A stretch of 64,000 bases of DNA from Scylla paramamosain (Eukaryota > Arthropoda > Malacostraca > Decapoda > Portunidae): assembly GCF_035594125.1 (NCBI RefSeq), contig NC_087193.1, forward strand, positions 693,501-757,500. The letters run 5' to 3'. Positions 13,830 to 60,684 of the stretch are shown one piece after another; position 1 is the stretch's first letter, and every line of letters starts with the position of its first letter. Position numbers and translations under genes: made by a program. The notes beneath the pieces were generated by a model, which was not told the DNA's origin, made no database searches, and was given only the letters and a program-made list of their open reading frames with translations.

Positions 13830-14545
13830 CTTGCACCTCGCCTAGTCAAACTCTTTCAACTCTATCTGTCAACATCTACTTTTCCTTCTTGCTGGAAGTT
13901 TGCCTACATTCAGCCATCTAAAAAGGATGCCCCTCAGACTACTGTCCTATTGCTTTAATTTCCTGCCTATCTAAAGTTTTTGAATCTATCCTCAACAGGA
14001 AGATTCTTAAACATCTGTCACTTCACAACCTTCTGTCTGATCGTCAGTATGGGTTCCATTATGACTGCTCTACTGGTGATCTGGTTTTCCTTACTGAGTC
14101 TTGGTCATCCTCTTTTAGAGATTTTGGTGAAACTTTTGCTGTTGCCTTGGATATATCAAAAACTTTTGATAGAGTCTGGCACAAAGCTTTGATTTCCAAA
14201 CTACCCTCCTAAAGCTTCTTTCCTTCTCTGTAACTTCATCTCATGTTTCCTTTCTGACCGAACTATTGCTGCTGTGGGAGACAGTCACTGTTCTAAATCT
14301 ATTAACAGTGGTGTTCCTCAAGGTACTGTCCTGTTATCCACTCTTCCTATTATTCAACAATGATCTAAACCAAACTTCTTGTTCTATCCACTCCACTGAT
14401 GATACCACCCTGCACTTTTCCATGTCTTTTCAAAGACGTCCAACCCTTCAGGAAGTAAAGAGTTCATGCAGGGAAGCCACAGAATGCCTGACTTCTGATC
14501 TCTCAAAAGTTTCTGATTGCGATAGAGCAAAGTTAGTATTGTTCA
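13830..14545 (+). mobile_element. Jockey-like LINE RT fragment A
   Basis: The plus strand follows the jockey-like RT from the fingers (LFQLYLSTSTFPSCWK) through the DISK-x-FDRVWHKAL catalytic motif A and the SGVPQG region to the DLSKVSD segment, with multiple frameshifts and stops. It stops where fragment B begins at an earlier point of the same element, so two copies, or a partial duplication, are joined. Confidence 0.75.
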
Positions 14546-16500
14546 AATGGCCCACAAAAGGTACTTGAGTCTTCCATCATCAGAATCTCATACAGTTTAT
14601 ATTTCTGCCCAGAACCATGCCAAGTCTGTTCTCCAACTAGCCAAAACTGCTTTCTTAATAGAAAGTCAAAATCTTTCAAGATCTATCTCCCCTCGTAACT
14701 TTTGGCATCTAGTCAAAAACATCTCCAGTAACTTTGCTTCTTTCCCTTCATTATTTTAACCTGATGGCTCCACTGCCATCTCATCTATTTCTAAATCTGA
14801 ATTCTTTGCCCAAAACCTTGCTAAAAATTCTACCTTGGGCGATTCAGTACTTATTCTTCTCTGTCCTCCATCCTCTGATTACTTCATGCTACTTATTAAA
14901 GTTTTTTGCAGTGATGTTTTCCATCCCCTCGCTGGCCTAAACCCTTGGAAGGCTTATGGACCTGATTGGGTCCCTCCTATTGTTCTCTGAAACTGTCCCT
15001 CTGTGCTTGTTCCTTGCTTAGTCAAACTCAACTTTGTCAACATCTACCATTCCTTCTTGCTGGAAGTTTGCCTACATTCAACCTGTTCCTAAAAAGGGTG
15101 ACATCTAATCCTTCAAACTATCATCCTATTGCTTCAATTTCTTGCCTATCTAAAGTTTTTGGATCTCTCCTCAACATGAAGATTCTTAAACATTTATCAC
15201 TTCACATCCTTCTATCTGATTGCCAGTATGGGATCTGTCAAGGCCACTCTACTGATGACCATGGCTTTCCTTACTGAGTCTTGGTCATTGTCTTTTAGAG
15301 ATTTTGCTGAAATTTTTGCTGTTGCCTAAGACATATCAAAAGCTTTTGACAGTCTGGCACAAAGCTTTGATTTACAAACTACCATACAGCTTCAGTCCTT
15401 CTCTCTATAATTTCTTCTCAAGTTTCCTTTATGACCATTCTTTTGCTGCTGTGGTAGATGGTCACTGTTCTCCTAAATCTATTAACAGTGGTGTTCCTCA
15501 GGGTTCAGTCCTGTCACCCACTCTTTCTGTTATTTATCAGTGATCTAAACCAAACTTCTTGTCCTATCCACTCCCATGCTGATGATATCACCATGTGCTT
15601 TTCCATGTCTTTTTGTTGACATCCAATCCTTCAAGAAGTAAACAGTTCACAAAGAGAAGCCACAGAATGCCTGTATTATGATCTCTCTAAAATTTCTGAT
15701 TGGGACAGAGCAAAGTTAGTATTGTTCAATGCCTCAAAAACTCAATTCCTCCATCTATCAACTTGACACAACCTTCCAGACAACTATCCTCTCTTCAGTG
15801 ACACTCAGCTGGCCCCCTCTTCTACATTGAACATCCTTGGTCTGTCCTTTACTTATAATCTAAACTGGAAACTTCACATCTCTTCTCTAGCTAAAACACC
15901 TTCTATGAAGTTATGTGTTGTGAGACGTCTCCACCAGTTTTTCTCACCCTTCCAGCTGCTAACTCTGTGCAGGGTCCTTATCCATCCATGTATGGAGTAT
16001 GCTTCACATGTCTGGGGGGGATTCCAGTCATACCGCTCTTCTAGACAGGGTGGAATCAAAATTTTTTGTCTCACTAATTCCTCCTCTGACTGTCTTCAGT
16101 CTCTTTCTCATCACCACTATGTTGTGTCTCTTGCTATCTTATATCACTAGTTTCATGCTAACTGTTCTTCTGATCTTGCTAACTGCATGCCTCCCTTCCT
16201 AATGCGACCTTGCTGCACAAGGCTTTCTTCTTTCATCCCTATTCTGTCCACCTCTGTAATCCAAGAATTAACCAGTATTCTCAGTCATTCATCTCTTTCT
16301 CTGGTAAACTCTGGAACTCCTTGCCTGCTTCTGTATTTCCACCTTCCTATGACTTGAACTCCTTCAAGAGAGAGGTTTCATGACACTTATCCTTCAGTTT
16401 TTGACTACTGTGTTGGACCCTGTTCAGGGACCATCATCTCAGCTTTTTTTTTTTCTCCCTCCCTCCCATGGCTGGTTTTTCTACTTTAAAAAAACAAGCA
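14546..16500 (+). mobile_element. Jockey-like LINE fragment B, with 3' end
   Basis: This copy starts in the pre-RT linker (AHKRYLSLPSSESHTVYISAQNHAKSVL in part) and continues through NFWHLVKNISSN, KAYGPD, motif A (DISKAFD), SGVPQGSVLSPT and [19 protein letters not shown], then MEYASHVWG. It ends at the C-terminal NSLPASVFPPSYDLNSFKRE equivalent near 16380 and a short 3' UTR. Frames are broken many times. It lies immediately upstream of the first TACC coding exon acceptor. The family assignment rests on the RT signatures and resemblance to jockey-type polymerases common in arthropods. Confidence 0.75.
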
Positions 16501-16541
16501 ACAGGTTTGTGATCACTTGTATTGTTCACTTTGCAGGTGTG

Positions 16542-52450
<35,909 letters not shown>

Positions 52451-52560
52451 GTAAGAAATTTGTCTCTTTTACCTTGTTTTTCTTTATATACCATGTCATA
52501 TTTCAGCTGCTAGTACCTGCCCTTATTTTTTAAAATTTTCCTTTGTCTTATGAGTGTTAA

Positions 52561-54624
52561 CACGTTTTCTTTTTGTAACTACCCATTATTGGACAAAGCT
52601 GCATCTGTGTGGTAAAGTTTGAAGCATGGTACAACACAGTGTTACCTGACAGACATCACAGCTATATATGTTTTTTTTAGCAGAGCACAGTAGACATATT
52701 TTCACTGGACTTTCTTATTATCACTTCCATCACGAGATACTGTCTCTGGAATTAAATGTCTTCCCCTCAGTCGTGCTGGACTTGGCCCAAGAAAGATATA
52801 TATCACAACTAGGCTTCCTCAGGTGGTAGATATTATCAGCATATTTTGATATTTGCTCATTCATTTGCAGGTTAAAGTCAAGGAAGCATTTTTGTCCACC
52901 ATTACCTTTTTAAATTATATGGCAGTTGAGTGTTCCAATGTCCAGCAATCTGAAAAATATTTTCTTGTAATATTTCTTCACACCCTATTGAGGTGATGAT
53001 TGTACCAAGATTATTTGGTCCATGAGAATTACTTCAGCCATGTCCTGTTTCTTGTATTTGATACATACATCTGGCTTACTTATTTTCCTCCTCCTGTTAC
53101 TTCCATAGAATCATTATATATTGTGCTTAACATGTTTGCATATTTTTTATCTTTCCATTTCACATACATCATCTTATGCTTGTACTGTACTAGAATTTCA
53201 ACTTTCTTTAGAGCTTTGGATTTTACTTCTTGAGAAAGCATTTTTCTGTTGAATCTCACAGTGCCTGCTGCATCTGTTTTATTAGCAAGTGTAATTTCAA
53301 ACAATTCTGGTGGTGAATAGAAGTTATCAACTAGAATGTAGCCCTGATTCAGAAGGGACTGCATTAGTCTCAAAACTATTTTAGTAGGTTTTGTCTGTTT
53401 TCACTATCTGACAAACCTATTTTAAATTCATAGTTTGTTCCTTTCCCAGTGTAGACAACAAGGTCCCAAACATATTCAGTATCAGACTCAGCTACAATAT
53501 GTCTCAATGCCAAATCTAGCTTGTTTTAGTGGAATGTATCTTTTCCACTTAAGCCTACCTTTCCAAAGCAGGAGAGACTCATCAGTGCTAACATTTTGCT
53601 TGGAACATAAGATGACTTGAATCTTTGTGCAAGAATATCCAGGACCTCCTTGAATTTATATGCGGGATCATTGTCATCCTCTCTGTCAGTGAAATGCAGG
53701 TACTTTAGCAGAAGAGCAAATCTGTCTTGATACACATTTTCCCCCCCAAAAAAGTAGACATTAGCTGATTGGTTGAATGATAAGAATAAATAGATGGTTT
53801 TATCACAATTCCTTATAAAAGCAGCAACCCAAGGAATGCATACATTTCTCCTTTATTAATGTCTCCATAACAAGTTTCTATTTTTCTCCTCATTTTGCCT
53901 TTCCTTTTTTTTTGCACAAACTTTTGCTGCTTACTTATTGGTTTCTGATACAATCAGATCCAGCAATTCATCATCAAACAGAGCATGAAATATTTCCAAA
54001 GGTTATTTTCTAGGATAACTTTTACACCACTATCTCCCATAAAGAGAAAAGGGTCTCTACTTACAGATGATTGATTTTGCCAGTTATATTATATATGATC
54101 ATCAGCTTCCTTCTCTTCTTCATCAGACTGGCCATCTGCCTCATCTTCAGACTGATTCTCAATCAGTGCCAGAGCTAATGCTAGATGAGTCAGAATCATC
54201 AAAATCATCCAAAAAATCATCATCTACATCATGCACCTGTAAAGCTGTTATATCTTCTGGCTTTACAAGTCTCTTTCTCTTAGGCATGATATTAGTCTGT
54301 GAAGAAAAGATAAATAAAAAAAAGATGCAACAATCTCTAGAATGTTAGCTGTGGTGGTATGCATGTCAGCCACTGACAAAGAACATGTGGTATTTGTCAC
54401 TGACTGGCATTTTCAGCTAGTATCTTGATACTGAGCCGGCCTAAGATGCCAAATAGCATTTTTTTTTTTTTTTTTTATGCTTGTGTTAGGAGAAAGGAAG
54501 CATCTATATTCAGGTGCTGTTACAATCTACAATGAGAGCGAGTCGGTGCATCTATACATAGATGCACTGACAAATAGTACCATTTTTTGAAGCGTCTATA
54601 TATGGATCCTCCACTGGGAAGGTA
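52561..54624 (-). mobile_element. Second piggyBac copy, decayed
   Basis: Minus frames at 53735-53526 (DRFALLLKYLHFTDREDD and KFKEVLDILAQRFKSSYVP) and 53373-53080 (LLNQGYILVDNFYSPPELFE) match the element at 22891-25301. The right end has TCCACTGGGAAGGTA before TTAA (54625-54628) plus two TCTATA-type near-palindromes. The left end lacks the CCCCTTCCC inverted repeat and the palindromic boxes. TTAA at 52557-52560 may mark a degraded edge. Many frameshifts. It begins 110 bp after TACC exon 6. Confidence 0.8.
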
Positions 54625-54938
54625 TTAAAGATATATTCGTATATTCTGTATGAGACAGCAGTGTCACTGGATGTGCATGCACACGACTTATTTAAAAAGT
54701 GCTTTAGCATTATGCTCACACATGTGCTTGATGTTTTGTGCTCACCAATGTGTTTGATGTTTGTAGTGCATTTCAAATGTATTCTTTATATGTTCTGGCT
54801 GTATTACAGTCAGGATGTGCTTCTGAATGTTCTTGACAATTGAGTTTGTTAATTGTTAATCTAGTACATATTCTAATCCACTGTGATACCCCCAAAGTTC
54901 CATGGATTGTTTGCGTATGTAAGAAATCAATCTTACTA

Positions 54939-55725
54939 CAGTGGAACCTTGGTTACCAAATGTCTCTCTTTCCGAACAACTCGGTTTTTTAACAAAAAAT
55001 TTAACTCTTAATTGCTTCGGTTGCGGCTCCATAATTTGGTTGTCGGACAAAGTTACTTGATTTTAAATACTACAAAATATAGCAAAAGCTACTAATTTAT
55101 AGTTTCTACAAATATTTCCTTTGTCTTTATATATTTGGAGGAGAGACAGAGGGATAAGACAGTAATTCAATCTTTGAAATAAGTTAAATGTGATCCCGTT
55201 GAAGAAATTGAAGAACCTCAATGTAAACAAACAAGGTTTGGCACTCAGGAGTAATCCCGAGCCTTTTGTGGCTCTTTATGACCCACAATACCATCACTAC
55301 TGCACAACTGCATTTTCCCAGTAGCTTTTCCCTGGAGCAAGATGTCTAAATGTTATGATTGCCTTCATTTTGGCAGTGAGTGGGTTGCTCCTCTCTGTGT
55401 CACTCTAAGGCTTCCCTCACTTGATCCATGACAAAGAGAATGCCTGCATGGTCTAAACAATATCTTTTGATGAGTTCTGTCACTAAATTCATTCAATATA
55501 TCCTTTCTGGATAAAAAAATTTTAAGCTGGAGATGTCATGGAGCAGTCATCTTAGTAGTAGGAACATAAGTCATTACCCACTAAGAAACAGTGGATAGGT
55601 GTCTGAGAACAGATTAATCTATTTCACATTGATTCCTATGGGGGAAATAGTTTTGGTTTTCAAACATTTCGGATTTCGAACAGCATTCAAGAATGAATTA
55701 AGTTAAAAAAACTGAGGTTCAGCTG
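54939..55725. mobile_element. Tigger/mariner-like MITE, 787 bp
   Basis: The left end is CAGTGGAACCTTGGTTACC and the right end is the reverse complement of CAGCTGAACCTCAGTTTT, with TA on both sides (54937-54938 and 55726-55727). TCGG-AACAACTCGG and ATTCCTATGGG-type internal blocks are typical of non-autonomous pogo/mariner-like elements. No transposase. Confidence 0.65.
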
Positions 55726-55877
55726 TATTTAGTTTACTTTAGGATGATAGACTGAGGAAAGATTGCATGCAAGGATCTTAAGAGTGGTAACCTTGAAGCT
55801 TTAGTCGGAGTGGTAGATATTGTCTATAGAATGTGGAGCACTAGATGCCACACAGGAGTGTGGTCGGCCTCTGTCAG

Positions 55878-55916
55878 CCTAACCTAACCTCAGCTATCGT
55901 AACCTATCCTAACTTG
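55878..55916. repeat. Short interstitial CCTAA-like tract
   Basis: Imperfect CCTAA units, the complement of TTAGG, sit just before a GA array. Confidence 0.45.
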
Positions 55917-55981
55917 CTGTCCATATGAGTGTGCAGGTGTCTTGTATTGCTAAGTCATTGAGAACACCTGTGTTAACTTAT

Positions 55982-55983
<2 letters not shown>

Positions 55984-56064
<81 letters not shown>
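55984..56064. repeat. (GA)n microsatellite, about 81 bp
   Basis: A pure GA run, followed after a 54-bp unique spacer by a complementary TC run. Confidence 0.98.
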
Positions 56065-56065
<1 letters not shown>

Positions 56066-56115
56066 ATGGTGCGCCACTGGCCCTGTCAAAGTCACCCATT
56101 GGCCGTCACAGCCAC

Positions 56116-56259
<144 letters not shown>

Positions 56260-56540
56260 GTTTCTTATATCTTGTTGCACAGCTACTTCATCATCTTCAT
56301 TCATCGCATCCATCATCACTGAGTATCTGTACTGATTTTTCTTATTAAGAGACAATAAATAGGTTTTTTGTGAGTAGCGTCAATATAATGCGGGTTTTTA
56401 GCACTTCATGCATGCCTTTGGAACAACCCTGTGAAAAACCGGGGATGTTCACTGTATCGGTATCTATGGACAATCAGCTTCATTGGACAGATGTTACCCC
56501 CTTTTTGTCCTTAGTACTGAGGTATGAGTGTATATGTGTT

Positions 56541-57266
56541 GCTCATATGCAACTTTTTCTTTTCTTTTCTTTTTTCTTTTTTTCTTTTTTCATGTAAGAG
56601 GGTCACTGACCTAGAGATACAAAAATTTGAATAAAAAAAGGCTACTTAAATATTGGTTCCTAGAGCAATGCTAAATACAGTGATCAGAGGATGTGTCTTG
56701 AAACCTCCCTCTTGAAAGAATTCAAGTCATAGGAAGGAGGAAATACAGAAACAGGCAGGGAGTTTCAGAGTTTTCTGGAGAAAAGGATGACTGATTGAGA
56801 ATACTGGTTCTTGCATTAGAGATGTGGACAGAATAAAGATGAAAGAACAAAGTCTTGTGCAGTGAAGCTGTGGAAGGAGGGGAGGCATGCGCATGCAGTT
56901 AGCAAGATCAGAAGATTAGTTAGCATAAAACATAGTAAGAGATGCAACATTGTGGCAGTGAGGGAGAGGCTAAAGACATTCTGTCAGAGGAGAGGAGTTA
57001 AGACAAAAGGCTTTTGATTCCACCCTGTCTAAAAGAGTGGTATAATTGGAACTCCCCCCACCTATACATGTGAAACATACACCATACATGGACAGGTAAG
57101 GCCCCTATACAGAGTTAATAGCTGGAGGGGGATGACAAAAAACTCATGGAGATGATTCAGAATGCCTAACTTCATAGAAGCTCTTTTAGCTAGAGATGAG
57201 ATGTGAAGTTTCCAGTTTAGATTATATGTAAAGGACAGACTGAGGATGTTCACTGTACAAGAGGGG
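56541..57266 (-). mobile_element. Jockey-like LINE 3' fragment
   Basis: A T/C-rich start (degenerate poly(T)) is followed by the family 3' UTR and C-terminus in reverse, up to the [20 protein letters not shown] region near 57230. It is truncated where a CR1/L2-like LINE begins. Confidence 0.7.
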
Positions 57267-58603
57267 TATATAAGAACACAAGAAATAAGGGAAGCTGCAA
57301 GAAGCAATTAGGCTTACACATGACTGTCCCTGTATGAAATATACCTACCTATTTCCACCTATCATGTCCATTCATAAACCCATCTACTCCCTAATGTCTT
57401 AGCACTAACAACATGATTACTGAGTCGGTTCCACTCATCTACCACTCTATTTGAGAACCAATTTCGTTCTTTCTCTTTCTTAAACCTAATTTTTTTAAGC
57501 TTGAACCCGTTATCTCTTGTTCTATCCTGGAATTTTGCTTACATCCTCCTTGTTATGACCCTTATACCACTTAAAGACTTTCATCAGGTCCCCTCTTAAC
57601 CTACGTCTCCCTAAAGAATGTAAATTTAACAGCTTCAATCTTGCCTTGTAAGGAATACTCCTCATCTCCTGTATCCTTTTAGTCATTCTCCTTTGTACTG
57701 ATTCTAATAGACCTACCGTATTAGATAGCTCATAAGACACATGGGCTCATAAGACGTATCCAATTTTGGCAGGCATTGAAATGAAAAAAAAAAAAAGATG
57801 AATGAGTGGATTTAAGCTCTGAATATGAAGTGAAGGATTTCACCTGACATTTGAAGACTCTCACATGCATTTAGATCATTATAAGACCCCAATATTTTAC
57901 ATTTAAAAACTTTAATATTTGCTAGTAGCCTACATACCAATCCTGTTGTGAGATGTAAACATTAGTGGTGGGCAGGACTCGGTAACTTGAGAACTCACAG
58001 TTCCGAGTCCAGAGGCTAGTGGACTTGGGTGGAAAATGCATAGTGAGTCCCAGACACTGGACTCACCAGCGCGTTGCTAGAAGAATCCCAGTGTGAGGCG
58101 AGTCTGGGACTGAGGTAGATTGCGTGGTGACTACCAGACGCAGGATTTGCCAGGCACTACCTTAACGAGTCCCAGCAAGTCTGGGAGCTATGTAGAGTTG
58201 TACTGATTACCAAGTCATGAAAATACTGAATGATTACTTTGCTTACTCTTCAGTTTCTCACACACAGGATTCTTTTAATAATACACGCTTGTTTATTTTT
58301 ATTATTTATTGCTGAACGTAACCATATTTACATATGTCAGTGATATACATGAACAGTTTTTTAATGCATTTAATATATTCATTCACAATTAAAATGAAGT
58401 GTAAGATTATGATAATAACAATTAAAAGACGTTATAAGGAATAGGTTTATTTCTTGAATACAGTAATTAAGTACATAATATTGAATCCTAAGTAGAGAAA
58501 ACAAATGTTCATGTTCAATGTATTCTTGAAATAATAAATTCCATAGCATCATTATATCATCATTGAATAAATGCATTTTATATAAAGTAACAAAATGAAG
58601 GAG

Positions 58604-58607
<4 letters not shown>

Positions 58608-58695
<88 letters not shown>
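58608..58695. repeat. (TA)n microsatellite, about 88 bp
   Basis: A pure TA run inside the hAT element, downstream of its transposase remnant. Confidence 0.97.
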
Positions 58696-58697
<2 letters not shown>

Positions 58698-58859
58698 AGA
58701 TTTCATACAACAGTATTTCTTGTAGATTAAACAAATATATTAATATTGAATGTACATATGGGGAAAAGTAATCATGATATATTGATATATTTAATATTGA
58801 TATACAAGATTGCTTCCTTATCACAGATTCAGTATCAGAGAAAAAGTAAATCCTTATAT

Positions 58860-60684
58860 CTTAAATAAAGAAGCCAATGAATGAATAAATATTTTGGTAT
58901 CAGAGATTAATTCACCAGCTTTAGAAAAAAGTTGTTCTGATGGAACAGAAGATGCAGGTGTACACAGATATCTCCTTGCCAGCTCTTTTAACTTGGGGAA
59001 GAGGGTTGCGTGTTCTTTCCACCATCCTAGATGATCTTCATCTCTAGGTATGTGAGGTTCTTCAAGATATCTTCTCATTTCAATGTTTGGGCCTGTCGAT
59101 GGCTGTAAAGATACCTGGACCATTTTTTTCAATTTTAGCACTGAACCTGCTCCAAAGGGACTTCTTTTTCTGATGAGTCATGGTTGTTGGAAGTGGCTTT
59201 GCTTTGGCGTGTGATGTGCTTGCAGCACTTGTATTCTCATCTGAATGCATGAGGTTGACTAAGCGTTCCTCCATCAGTTTGATGTTGGGGCTTTCTGAGA
59301 ATTACCCCTTTTGAATCGTGGATCTAAAAGGGTAGCTGGTGCAAGAAAGCAACCTCCTTCTACTGCACTGAATCTTTGCTCCATCTGCTTTTGGAGTTGC
59401 CTGCCAAGATAACATTGACTAAGTCACCTGGGGTTCCATGGCATTGGCTGAATTCATGAATTCTTGGATTCCCCTCATCATCGGTATTACTTTAGAGAGG
59501 AGGTCATCTTTTCTGATGACATTTCTTTTGTTACCTCCTCAAATGGCTCCAGAAGGCTGATTGTGCTATGGAAGAGTGCAGGCTCCTCATCCTTGAGGCA
59601 CATGTTCTTACCCAGCAGGCACAGAGTAGTGGTGACAAGTTTGTGTTCCTCATCATATCTTTTCATCATATAGTATGTAGAATTCCATTTGGTTTCTACA
59701 TCTTGAATCATCTTTTTAGCAGGTTGATTGTGTTGCTCCTGCAGTTGGATAAGCTTATCAGAGGCCCTCACACTGTTGTGGAAGAAATTTACAATGGCCC
59801 TGATTTTTCTCTGAGTTTTTGGACATCCTCAGTGCTTTTAATTGAGTCCTGGACAACAAGATTTAGAGTATGAGCAAAGCATGGTATTTGTTGCAGGTTC
59901 ATAATTTTTATTGCTGCTGTCATATTAGCATTATTATCAGTCACAATGGAACCTATTTTATCTAATATGTTCCATTTGTTGCAAATGAGTCTTAGCTCCT
60001 CTGCAATATTTTCTGATGTGGGACTGAACCATACATACAGTATCTAACACAGCAGACTTTAGAGTCCACCGTGAAGAAATGTAGTGAGCCATCACTGTCA
60101 GGAATCCTTTTGTCTGACAGGATGTCCATATGTCAGTGGTCAGTGAGATGTATTTCGCCATCTCTAGTTCTTTTTGAACTCTTTCTACCTCTTGGTTGTA
60201 AGTAGAGGGCAAAAGAGCTCTAACTATCTCACTGCAGCTGGGCAATTCGTACTTAGGGTTAAGTCCATGAACTAGATTCCTGAACTCTTTGTCTTCCACA
60301 ACAGATAGTGGTTGCAGGTCTTCCACTATCATTCTGATTACCAGCTCATCAAGTTCCTTCTTTTTGCCCAAGTTGTTTTTATAGGGCTGAGCCCTTGTGA
60401 TTGTCTCCATTAGAGTGGGCTGAGCTGAAATAGACGGCCTGGCAGTCTTTTCAGACACGTCACATTCACTGTCCTCCTTTAATGTGGCATATTCTAGCAT
60501 ATTCTATAGGATGTCTTGTGCGGAGATGTTTTAACATGCTGGAAGTACCACCACAAAACTTTAGTGCATCTTTGCACACCAAGCATGTGACAGCGCCAGA
60601 TGTCTGTTCCATATAGCTCCACACAAAAGCAATTCTATTTCTCTTGGGTGCCATGGCTGACAAACACAAAGCTAATTTTGTCAT
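58860..60684 (-). pseudogene. hAT transposase (ZBED-like), disrupted
   Basis: In order on the minus strand: a BED zinc finger (60684-60466: SYMEQTSGAVTCLVCKDALK, then MLKHLRTRHP with its His ligands); a linker and the start of the catalytic domain (60500-59958) with SLTTDIWTSCQTKGFL holding the first acidic residue; a degenerate VTDNNANMTAAI-like segment near 59935; MIQDVETKWNSTYYMMKR in 59771-59487. The C-terminal hAT dimerisation region (59141-58854) follows, with RRYLCTPASSVPSEQLFSKA. Frameshifts between about 60480 and 59150 inactivate it. Length and order match hAT/ZBED-type transposases. Confidence 0.85.

Noticed and set aside
52451..54640. Further TACC exons after exon 6
   Set aside because: The interval is occupied by a minus-strand piggyBac remnant. 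No splice-bounded plus-strand frame with coiled-coil or TACC-like sequence was found up to 64000.
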